A DNA stretch of 64,000 nucleotides from Flavobacterium sp. LC2016-13. GTDB taxonomy: Bacteria; Bacteroidota; Bacteroidia; Flavobacteriales; Flavobacteriaceae. The notes beneath the pieces are model-generated. The model worked only from the letters and a program-made list of their open reading frames with translations, was not told the origin of the DNA and made no database searches. The position numbers were made by a program, and so were the translations under genes. The DNA lies in contig NZ_WMDQ01000001.1 of the NCBI RefSeq assembly GCF_009707955.1, forward strand, positions 372,001-436,000. Direction: 5' to 3'. Below are positions 42,019 through 52,000 of this stretch, one piece after another. Numbering within the stretch: the first letter of the stretch is position 1; each line of letters starts with the position of its first letter.

Positions 42019-42053
42019 TACAGTAAATATTTGTATGTTTTTTTTGAGTGGTG

Positions 42054-42061
42054 CAAATGTA
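42054..42061 (-). promoter_or_regulatory. -7 element of the ctaB-cox operon
   Basis: On the minus strand this reads TACATTTG, an exact -7 match placed about 36 bases before the TTG start. No -33 TTG is visible at standard distance. Confidence 0.45.
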
Positions 42062-42173
42062 CAAATTAGATTGTAGAATCCTGAACTATAAATTTAGATT
42101 TTTTCAATAAAACCTTTATAAAATAAGGACTTGCAAATCTTTAACACATTATTTCGAAAAATCTTATTAAATC

Positions 42174-44312
42174 CTAATAATCAAAATACCAATTGAAGAT
42201 GTCAGAACGCAATCCGATTGTGAACCAAGTTGTATTTTGCTTAAAAGTTGTTGCTGTTTCTTGTGTTGGATCAAAGTTTCTATAAATAAAACTTCCAAAG
42301 AACTTCAAATTAGTCATTGGGTTTATTAAATATCCTGTTTGAATATCAGCAATAAAAACATTGGTTGTATTACCCTGTCCTACTTTTACTCCTGTATCGT
42401 ACGGACGTTTTTCATCATAACTTTTATAAATATTTCCTCCGTAATTATAACTATCCTGTGCAGTATCAAAATCTAAACCTCGTTTACCAACCGTAAATTT
42501 TGCATCTGCAAAATAACGTCCGTTATGGTAACGGCCGATTGCTACAAGCTCTTCAAAATTACCTCCCCATTGGTGTCCCATACTTTGGTTATTATGAGCA
42601 TAATTGGTAATTGCCGCACTATGCGAATACACATAAGGACGCACATGGTTATATTCTAATTGCAACAATAAATCTTTTACTTTAAAAGCATTGAAGTATT
42701 TTGCTCCTAATTGGTATCCAAATTTATTTTTCCAGCTATTATCGCCACCTTTTACATCTCCAAATGAAAATTCATCAATTAATAACTGACCGTATAAATT
42801 AACACTGTTATTCCATTTATATTTTGCAGACATTCCTAAAAGCGCATTTCCGCTTCTTGAAGAAGAAGCAAACTCAACAGAACGATAAAAAATAATCGGG
42901 TTTACAAAATTCACATCAAATCCTCTATTGTTTGTATCTGTCCAAACTACAGATTCAAAGAAACCCATGTTCAATTTATTCGAAACATTCCAGCTCAAAT
43001 AATGATTCGCCATGTATTTAGATGCATAAGTTTTATCAACTGTTACATCCGGACGAACATCCTTAAGCCACATATAGGTATTGGTGTATTTTATTTTCCA
43101 GAAAGTGGTATTGATTTTAAAATACGGATACGGGCTTGCTCCATCACTTTCAAGCAAAGAACGATATCCATCTCCAATAAAATTTCTTCCATAACCTAAT
43201 TGCAAATCAAAAAACTTGCTTGGTGCATAGGTAAGATTGGCTTCTGCCAAAGGAAAATCGTACGCATCAGTTTTAAATCTTTTTGCGATTCCCATTCCCG
43301 GAATAATCGCCGGATTTCCTCCCGAAGGTTTTAGCGTTTCGGCATAATCATTATAATAACCTGCGAATCGACCCTGACTTTCAAAAATTGTCGTTGTAAA
43401 ATTAATTTCCTTTCCTAAACCTCCTCTAAAATTTAAAGCTCTTGTGTTTACATAAGTAGAAGGATCAATATCTGAAGCTTTACCCATTTGCAAATCAAGA
43501 ATAGGATTTAATGCCAGCCAATAATCTTCACCTTCAATCTGAACTAAATTCTGATTCCAAAATTTTCTACCCAACCAGGTCGAAACATTTTTTTGAAGTG
43601 ATTCATTTACTGCTTTTAAATTATAATATTTTGAAACTTCAGCATAAGTATATGGTTTTGAAGCTGTATGATTATTACTTCCAACATGATTCATTGCCCC
43701 ATCAAATTGTGCATAATAACTATGAGAAAACGGGATATTTAAATGGCTTTCGAACTCCGGATTTGTATATTTTTTATAAACAATACTATCCAGTTCTGTC
43801 ATTGGTGTTTCAAGTGGCTTCTCAATTTTAGATGCTGCCAAAGCTTCTGCCGCAATTTGATCGGCACTTTTTAAAGGAATTGCTATTGAAATGGTATATT
43901 TAGAATATGTTGGTTTTCCGCTGTAAGTTGATGGTTTAATTTTTGGGAATTTACCAAACACGTTTTTAGCTTCTTCTGACAATGCTTCATTTTCAGCACC
44001 AACATAAATAACTTTGAATTCTCCATTAATATCTACTTCAAAAAGAACTTTTACTTCTCCAGTATAGTTCGTTTGTTTTAAATTTTCAGGAACTTGAAAA
44101 TTATTATAAACAAAATCCTGAACTTCTTTATAAAAGCAATTTTCTAATTTTTTAGACTGCAAATTTTCACAATTTGGAAAAACAGGAAATTGTTCGGTTG
44201 TAAAACCCGGTTTAACAGAACTATTATTTGTTTCTTGTGAAAATGTAACTAAGGAAGACAGGATAAGAATAAAAGATAAAGAATTCTTAATGATGTAAAA
44301 TTTGGTTTTCAT
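42174..44312 (-). CDS. remB: RemB-like gliding-associated outer-membrane protein
   Basis: The 712-residue protein has a signal peptide (about 1-25), then a TonB C-terminal-like domain (about 75-155, with the segment GEVKVLFEVDINGEFKVIYV), and a large region of beta-barrel-type strands rich in Tyr, Trp and Asn. I recognise this layout as that of RemB, a protein linked to gliding motility in F. johnsoniae; recognition is from memory. In that organism RemB is an accessory motility factor that is not strictly needed. The gene starts at the base after the deoC stop, so the two share an operon. Confidence 0.65.
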   Translation of the reverse strand: MKTKFYIIKNSLSFILILSSLVTFSQETNNSSVKPGFTTEQFPVFPNCENLQSKKLENCFYKEVQDFVYNNFQVPENLKQTNYTGEVKVLFEVDINGEFKVIYVGAENEALSEEAKNVFGKFPKIKPSTYSGKPTYSKYTISIAIPLKSADQIAAEALAASKIEKPLETPMTELDSIVYKKYTNPEFESHLNIPFSHSYYAQFDGAMNHVGSNNHTASKPYTYAEVSKYYNLKAVNESLQKNVSTWLGRKFWNQNLVQIEGEDYWLALNPILDLQMGKASDIDPSTYVNTRALNFRGGLGKEINFTTTIFESQGRFAGYYNDYAETLKPSGGNPAIIPGMGIAKRFKTDAYDFPLAEANLTYAPSKFFDLQLGYGRNFIGDGYRSLLESDGASPYPYFKINTTFWKIKYTNTYMWLKDVRPDVTVDKTYASKYMANHYLSWNVSNKLNMGFFESVVWTDTNNRGFDVNFVNPIIFYRSVEFASSSRSGNALLGMSAKYKWNNSVNLYGQLLIDEFSFGDVKGGDNSWKNKFGYQLGAKYFNAFKVKDLLLQLEYNHVRPYVYSHSAAITNYAHNNQSMGHQWGGNFEELVAIGRYHNGRYFADAKFTVGKRGLDFDTAQDSYNYGGNIYKSYDEKRPYDTGVKVGQGNTTNVFIADIQTGYLINPMTNLKFFGSFIYRNFDPTQETATTFKQNTTWFTIGLRSDIFNWYFDY

Positions 44313-45056
44313 TTAATATTGATTTGTGGTATTTCCTCCGTTGGCAATTGTTTTTGCTGCCGAAGTTCCAATTCGTTTTACTCCTAAACGAATCATTTCT
44401 ATTGCTTCATCATACGTTCGAACACCTCCTGCTGCCTTGATTGGCAAAGGCGAAGCGTTCTCCAGCATCATTATAATTGTTGGAATGGTTGCTCCGTTTG
44501 GTAAATCATTTTCAGTTTTAAAAAAACCTGTCGATGATTTCACAAAAACAGATGCATAATTTTCTTCTTTAAAATTTGACATTACAATATTTTTTATCAA
44601 AGCCGAAAGCTGAATAATTTCTTTATCCGTTAAAGCCGCAACTTCAATAATCCATTTTACTGTTTTATTGTTTGACAATCCAATTTGTGTTCCTAATAAA
44701 ATTTCCTGTTTTACTAATTCAAGATCTCCATTTTTGAATGCATTGTAATTACAAACAAAATCTAAATCATCTGCACCATTTTCAATCGCTTCTGTGGCTT
44801 CTTTAATTTTTGTTTGAGTATCAGACTTACCTTCCGGAAAATCTATAACAGTACCAATAAGTAAAGTTGAATTAGCTTGTACGATCATTTTTTTAGCCAG
44901 AGAAACTTGTTCCGGCCGAATCATAATCAATTTAAAACCTTCGGCGATAGCTTCGGCAATTGCATTTGTAACCACAATATTATTTTCTGCTTCTGAAAGT
45001 CCGGCTTGAGAGGCAGTTTTTAAGTAAGTAGAATCTAAATATTGTTTAACATTCAT
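44313..45056 (-). CDS. deoC: Deoxyribose-phosphate aldolase
   Basis: DeoC cleaves 2-deoxyribose 5-phosphate to glyceraldehyde 3-phosphate and acetaldehyde. From ATG 45056 the product has 247 residues and begins NVKQYLDSTYLKTAS, the usual start of the TIM barrel. The Schiff-base Lys lies in the segment FVKSSTGF and the second Lys in PIKAAGGVR; the Asp region is DDLDFVCNYN. The frame is open 10 codons further upstream to 45086, but the -7 element at 45084-45091 overlaps that extension. The gene is followed at once by the RemB-like gene. Confidence 0.95.
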   Translation of the reverse strand: MNVKQYLDSTYLKTASQAGLSEAENNIVVTNAIAEAIAEGFKLIMIRPEQVSLAKKMIVQANSTLLIGTVIDFPEGKSDTQTKIKEATEAIENGADDLDFVCNYNAFKNGDLELVKQEILLGTQIGLSNNKTVKWIIEVAALTDKEIIQLSALIKNIVMSNFKEENYASVFVKSSTGFFKTENDLPNGATIPTIIMMLENASPLPIKAAGGVRTYDEAIEMIRLGVKRIGTSAAKTIANGGNTTNQY

Positions 45057-45083
45057 GATTTTTAGGCACATGTAGAATTGGGA

Positions 45084-45091
45084 CAAAAATA
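45084..45091 (-). promoter_or_regulatory. -7 element of deoC
   Basis: Minus-strand TATTTTTG, an exact consensus match, would start transcription about 20 bases before ATG 45056 and supports that start over 45086. Confidence 0.45.
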
Positions 45092-45141
45092 CATTTTAAA
45101 TTCAAAAAAAATACTCTTTTGAACCTTCATTTTCAGGCAAT

Positions 45142-45165
45142 AAAAAAACCCACCGAAGTGGGAAT
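45142..45165 (-). terminator. Terminator of the gcvH-vanZ unit
   Basis: On the minus strand the stem CCCAC-TTCG-GTGGG is closed by a UUCG tetraloop and followed by seven T residues. It ends 5 bases beyond the VanZ-family stop. Confidence 0.85.
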
Positions 45166-45169
45166 TATA

Positions 45170-45553
45170 TTATATTCTATCGATTTGCTTTTTAAGAACT
45201 ATCGCTGTAAAGATTCCTATTGTCGCTCCAATTGCATTTGCTAAAATGTCTGTAACATCAGCTGATCTTGTAGTGGTAAAAACACTTTGCAGAATTTCGA
45301 TTGTAATTCCGAAAAAAACAGAAAATATAAACGAAATTAAGTACGCTTTATAGTCATCCGGTGCTTTTCCTTTAAGTTCTTTTTTGAAAAATAAAATCCA
45401 CGAAAAAGTAAATCCGAAATGAAAACAGAAATGAACGATTTTGTCAATACTCGGAAAATTTACCGCAGGAATATTACTTGAATCTGTTAAACAAAAATAA
45501 GTGATAACTCCTGAAAGGATAATTGCCCAAAGAAGCAAGAGTTGTTTAGGCAC
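45170..45553 (-). CDS. VanZ family membrane protein
   Basis: The 127-residue protein has four predicted membrane helices and the VanZ-like motifs [12 protein letters not shown] (about 37-48) and [16 protein letters not shown] (about 93-108). VanZ-family proteins are a broad group; one member gives low-level teicoplanin resistance, but nothing here suggests a resistance role. The start is GTG at 45553, inside the end of gcvH (8-base overlap), so translation is coupled. Pairing of gcvH with a VanZ-type gene is often seen in flavobacteria. Confidence 0.87.
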   Translation of the reverse strand: MPKQLLLLWAIILSGVITYFCLTDSSNIPAVNFPSIDKIVHFCFHFGFTFSWILFFKKELKGKAPDDYKAYLISFIFSVFFGITIEILQSVFTTTRSADVTDILANAIGATIGIFTAIVLKKQIDRI

Positions 45554-45926
45554 CGATAAGTTGTGTATAAGCTTCGTCAGACAATAAAGAATCTATTTCT
45601 GATGCATCAGCAATTTTTATTTTAATCATCCATCCTGCTCCGTAAGGATCAGAGTTTACTGTTTCAGGAGCACTTTCTAAACTTTCATTAAAAGCAATAA
45701 TTTCTCCTGTTAAAGGCAAAAACAAATCTGAAACTGTTTTTACAGCTTCAACTGTTCCAAAAACCTCATCTTTATCAAGTGTTTGATCTAAAGTCTCTAC
45801 TTCAACATACACGATATCTCCTAACTCTTTTTGAGCAAAATGAGTAATTCCTACAGTTGCAACATCTCCTTCGATGCTAACCCATTCGTGATCTTTTGTG
45901 TACTTTAAATTTGCTGGTATGCTCAT
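45546..45926 (-). CDS. gcvH: Glycine cleavage system H protein
   Basis: The H protein carries the lipoyl arm that shuttles the aminomethyl group between the P, T and L proteins. The 126-residue length is typical. The lipoyl lysine is Lys63 in the segment [15 protein letters not shown], and the C-terminus follows the usual pattern ([14 protein letters not shown]). Other gcv genes are not in the window. A TACATTTG -7 element lies 41-48 bases upstream, in the sprA-gcvH gap, so the gene is transcribed independently of sprA. Confidence 0.95.
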   Translation of the reverse strand: MSIPANLKYTKDHEWVSIEGDVATVGITHFAQKELGDIVYVEVETLDQTLDKDEVFGTVEAVKTVSDLFLPLTGEIIAFNESLESAPETVNSDPYGAGWMIKIKIADASEIDSLLSDEAYTQLIGA

Positions 45927-45966
45927 AATAGTATGTTTGAAAATTGATAATTTAATAATTTAGTCA

Positions 45967-45974
45967 CAAATGTA
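45967..45974 (-). promoter_or_regulatory. -7 element of gcvH
   Basis: Minus-strand TACATTTG, an exact match, lies in the 85-base gap after sprA, about 41 bases before the gcvH ATG. No standard -33 TTG is seen. Confidence 0.4.
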
Positions 45975-46011
45975 ATAATCTTCTAATGAAATCTAGTTTA
46001 GAAACCTAAAA

Positions 46012-49000
46012 TTAATTTCCGAAATTATATCGAAGTGTAAACCCTGAGCGAATATTTGTTAACGGAAACGATGTTGAAATTACCGCTTTCGAGAATGAGT
46101 GATCGTAATAAAATATAGCCGTTAAGTTTTTACTAAATGAATAATCTGCTGTCACTTTTAGCGACCATATATTTTGTCCTGCAGCTAACTGATTATTATC
46201 ATAATCCAAATAACGAACTAACGTTTGATTATTTCTCATAGAGAAATCTGCTTTTATATTGATATCACTTTTAATAATTCCTGTTGGACTATCAGCAAGC
46301 CTCGATGAGAAAATAACATCTTTAAAACGATATCCTAATCCTACAACATATTCGATTCCTTTTACTTCTGTCAATAAATTATTATCAAAACTCATTGATA
46401 ATGCTCTGTCTTTTTTGATTTCTGTTAGCAATCTTAAAGAACTCTTTAATTCGAAATCTACTCGAATAAGCGGACTAAATTGCTCTACCAAATTGACATT
46501 TGACATGATCGTTTTGTTGTAAAAATTATAATTTACATCTTGATTTTCCCCAGTTGTTAAAGCCTTATCATAATCAAAATTAGACCTGAACTGATTAATT
46601 GTATATGATGCTCTGTAATTATGCTGTAAAGAGAAACGCTTGAATTTATCCTTAAAGAATTTATAACGCATTAAACCATTATATTTTATACTCCAGTTTG
46701 GAATAGGAAAACTTTTAAAGATTCCTGTCGAAGCCCCGGAAGCATCACTTCCTGAATAAGCTGCTAAAAACGACGGTAATAAAACGGCCTGATTACTTTT
46801 TCCGTACCCAATAGGATATCCTGCATTTGATGTATAAATATCTCTTTTGTTTTTATCCGGATCGTTGTTAGGATCTACAGGAGGCGCGGGAATTGGATTT
46901 GCCGCATCTCCATATCTCGGAATTGCATCTGCTGAACCATAATAACTTTCAGCTAAACGATTCGCAATAATCAAACGGTTGTTTCTAAAATCATCAAAAG
47001 CAGCAGACTGCGTTTCGTTACTTGTAGAAAATGCTGTTTTAATTAATACAGTCGAAATCGAAAACATTCCATACGTATAAGGCGATTGTGCTTCATATAC
47101 CCCATTTTCAACCTTATATTGCTCAGATGAATTTTCAGAATACGAACGATCCATCGTTAAATCTATTTTCAAATCAGGAAACAAATCTATATTCGTCGTT
47201 ACTTTTAAAAGCTTATTAGTTACTTGTGTAAAGTTCTGATTAAACTCTTGATAATCTGTCAACCATCCGTTTTTAGCTGCTTCATAACGTACATCATCCT
47301 GGCTTCCGAATATAAAACCTAATGTCGGTTTAGATGTTCCTAAGAAACCAACACTTGGTGTGTATCCAGGTAATACCGTTCCGCTATTTTTTGTATAATT
47401 AACCTGAATGTTTTTAACGCTAGTCAAAACACCAATTAAACCATCATAAAACGGGCTATTGTTAACAACCGGTTTTGTTGCTGTATTTACAATTTTCTCT
47501 CCTGGTTTTGGCGGTGCAACAACTTTAGGTTTTGCAGGTTTTTTCCCCCCCGGCACCAAACCTAAATACTTATACAACATATTCATATTAAAAGTTGTAG
47601 TCAACGTATTTGAGTTAGCATTTTGAATTGTATTTCCTAAATTGTATTCAGTACCTGTAGTTTCATCAACAAATTCAGAAAATGCAGTTGACGAACGTTG
47701 CCAGCTATAATCTGCCGTATATGAATAACTTGCTTTTACAAAACTAAGCACCGGAATTTTATTGATTGGAATATCATAATTCAACACTAATTGTTGTATG
47801 TGTTGATTTGGTGTTCCGATATCAAAATAATCATCCCAGATATTGAAGTCTTCTTTTGGCGAATTATCATCATTTAAAAAGTTTCGAACAATATTATTTG
47901 ACGCTGCTGTATAGTTTAATTTTAGTGATTTTGTTAAGTTGTAACCAAATCCATATTGATAATTAAAAGCAAAATTTCGTCTGTAAAGCGGATCAAGCCC
48001 AATTCCCTGAACCTCAACTTCTCTATATTGCTGACGGTTGCTTTGTCTTAAAATATTAGTATTAAACGTGATATTAGAAGGCAAATAATTAAAATTAAAG
48101 TCACTTAACAATTTCCAATAATCACTTTTTTTCATGAATTTGGTTTGTTTAAAAGGAACTACTTCTTTAGGCTGAAAAGTATAAGCATAATTTACTGCTG
48201 TATTTGACTGCTCATCTTCGTAACTTTCTACTTCATAATCATGGCGTTCAACCTGGTTGTATGATTGAGAAACTGTTAAGTTTTCAACATCATAAATATG
48301 CTGTTTTTGCTCAGGAGCCCTGTCTTTTCTTACGCCAATAAAGTTGATGCTTTTTCTTTTTGTGTAATCTATAGCACGCGTTCTGATATTATCTTTTTCA
48401 GCCTGATCTGTTGTTTCTCTTAATAACTGATCTAGTTTTATATCCTGATTAAAAGGATCATATTCCGGCGTGATAACCTCTTCTCCGATAGCATAATTAA
48501 ACGGCAAATTGATTCCCCATTTTTTCGGAAGCAGTTTTCCTAAATTTAAATTGGTAACAATATTATATTGCTGAATATCTTCACGGTCTCTTTCATTTGC
48601 ACCTTGCTCTAATGATCCAAAACCAATGGTACTCTTTTTACCTGATGCAGAAATAGTAGCGAAATCAGCCATATTTGTATCGATATTCAATATCGCAGCC
48701 ATACCGCCTTTGTTATCCATATCAGACATACGAAGTTCGTTAAACCAAACCTCTCCTTTTATATCTTTATGATCTGCCCTGCTTTTTACTCCGACCATTA
48801 AGTTTCTCACTAAACCAAAATTAGGATTTCCTTTTATACCTAATCTTAATCTGGTATCACCATCTCCTCCTTCTACATCACCATCGTCGTCTGGATAATA
48901 TACTCCGTTAATATCTCTTTTTGCAGAGTTAATGTCAAGAGGCATTGCCTTAATTTTCATTTTGGTCAATAAATCAAGTGCTAAATCTATATCATTATCT

Positions 49001-52000
49001 TCCATCCACACCTGATCAGGACTTATGGCACATGATCCTCCGGTTCTGGTTACTTTTAAAGGAATCTCGACTTGGTAAAAGTTTTGAGTAAAATCATTTC
49101 CAAAACGAATAAATCCAACCATTTCATCGTCTAATAATGTACTTTCATTTGGCAAAGATTCAGCATGCAAAAACATTTTAAGTTTTTTGTACTGACGCAT
49201 GTCAACACTCACATTTTTAAATACTGCTCTTGAATCCTGATATTGTAAACCGGCACCACCAACTCGTACTGCTAAAGCTTGCTCATTTTGATTTATAACT
49301 GTGTTATTATTGTACAACTGCTCTCTTTGTACTCCTGGAGGAATTACATAGTTTACAGGACATTTTGTACCGTTTTCCTGAATATTAACTGCTGCAACAT
49401 CAAATTCTGTATTATCGTCATCCGGATTTGTATCATTTGCATCCAGTGAGCTTGTATATCTTCTCCACTCACCTCTTACAAGGTCTAAAGCTCCAAAACG
49501 AACAGTCATCTGATCATTAAAACCTGTCATAAACATACGCATGAATCGAATAGATCTAAAATCTGTTATGTTTCCAATTGTGTTTTGTGGTTGCGAAACA
49601 GGAATTTTAAACTGAATCCATCTTGCATTTGTTGTCGTTCCGTTTGGCAATTCAACATTAGATACTTCACGAATATCCGTAATATAATTTTGACCAACTT
49701 GCATTCCTGGCTTAAGATCAATGCTGTATTCGTAATATGCATTAATCGTATTCATTGTATTATCACGATTGATATCTTCAACATCCGGCAATGTTGTAGA
49801 TCCACGATTCGGGTCGTCAATACTAACAGCAGAGTTTCCTTCTAAACCATTATATTTTTTATAACGCTCCAGAACTCCTCCTTCGGTATTTAAATAATAC
49901 GTATAATCATCTGCAGCCGGATCCGCTTCTCCTGCATAATTGTTATAAACAGATCCTTCTCTTGAGTTTGGCAATCCATCTAAACCAACATCCTGATTTC
50001 TTCGATTATCAGCATTCGTATCAAATGCATAAATTAAAGATTGTGATGCCGGAACGTCTCCCCAAAGTGGTTGCGGATTTACCATTACCTGATCCGGGCC
50101 TAATCCGTTTTCATATTGTTTTCTTCCATCTTTCAGGACATCTTCAGAGACTTCACCTAAATTGAAATAGATTTTACCGGTATTATTTGTTTGCGCTTCT
50201 CCATTTCCTACATACGGGTCAAGTACCCAAAACTGGATATATTCTACATTTCCCTGCTCAAAATTGGTTGAATTTAAAGCACGCATAATTCCACCAAAAT
50301 TTGAAGTTACAGGATCTGTACTAAAACTTGGATTATTATTGTATGGTCCTCTTTCAGAAGGATAATAACTTAAGTCTAACGTATTGATAACTTGTATTTG
50401 TCCTTGTGCAATATCTGTATTCGGATACAATTCTTTACTATAAACCCTTCTTGTTGTATTTAACGACAAATCGTCGTTTGAAATACCGGATGGTTTTGAA
50501 GAATAAAAAACAGGATCAATAGTATACCAAGCTAATTTTGATCTTTTAAAACCGTAAGATAAGGTACTTGAATTGGCATTAAAAGTATTATCATTGATCG
50601 AATTTATAAACGGCGTAGAAGCTAAGCTCCAGGCATAAGCCGAACGCATATCTATAGTAGATTGTGATCCTTCAAAGTCATCAATATAAATTGTTGGTTC
50701 GCCTTCAAAATCACTTGCTTTTGGAGCATCGGGTTTCAAGAAAGCTACTTCTCCACGAATCGAAAGATTAGAAGGAACATCCGTATCTATATTTGGTAAT
50801 TTATTTACTAATCGTGTAAAGAATGGAACTTCTGTTGCGTAGTTTCCGTTAAAACCGAAAATTGTATTATTTACTGATTCCTGACCGTAACTTGATTTTT
50901 GAGTAAATGGCTTTTCAGTCATTTTTAAATAAGTACCTCCAATTACAAAATTATCAGAAATTTTATGCTCAATGTTGAAGCCCATGAATCTTCTGGTTTG
51001 TTGCCCGAAGATTGAATTATTTTCTAACGAAACTTCAATTGGTGTATTTGAAGCCTGAAGTGAAGGATCAAGAATCTGAACTCTTCCTAATTGATAATCG
51101 ACACTATAATCGATACCTTCCATAAGTTTTCTTCCTGCCGCGGTAACTACAACTGAACCTTGCGGTACATTGAATGCACCAATTGGAATACCATTACTTC
51201 CTGATGATTTATACTTTCCGCGTAATAAAAATTTATTTTTATCACTGTCTTGTAAAGCTCCGGATTGTGTGTTTCTATACATGTTTCTAAACACGTATTT
51301 TTGTTGATTGGCATTATAGGTATTAGGATCTTTATAATTTTCTGCTGAACCTGTATTTTGTAATTTCTTAAATAAAAGTTCTCCAAAAGGTTCTTTGGTC
51401 GTGAAAATAATTCGTGCGTTTTGAACGTCTACCGTTACTCCCGGAATATAATCAAAGAAACCATCACCACCACCTTGCGGATCATTATTGTAATTTAATC
51501 TGTCTAAGTTAAATACATTCAATAATGGGGTTTGCTCGACTTTGTTATCTGCAGTTGGATTAGAAGGAAAACTAGTTCCTGTAACCGGGCTAATATAATT
51601 TATTGGTGAAGGATCTGTATAAAGAATATTTAATCTAAAATCGTCTTGTTTTATTTGATAAGCTTGTGGAATTTGATAGACGTTTTTCATCATCAGGTTC
51701 CAAACAGGAGTATTAACGTTTGTTAAACTGCTTTTTAGCATTTTTAAAATCAAACTTTGTGTAATAATAGCCTGATTAGATGTGTTATTTCCTGTTACAA
51801 TAGTACCATCAACTCCATCACTACCAAATTCTCCAACCTGATACACTTCGTTTCCAACCGTATATTCGTATGCAACTGCTAAAATTTCGTCATTTGCTAA
51901 ACGTTGCTGCAAAGAGATGTATCCCAATTGTGAGTTAAAAGTATATTCGTTTGAGGTTAATTTCCTGGCATTTTCAAGAACCGAATAATCAGTTCCTTCA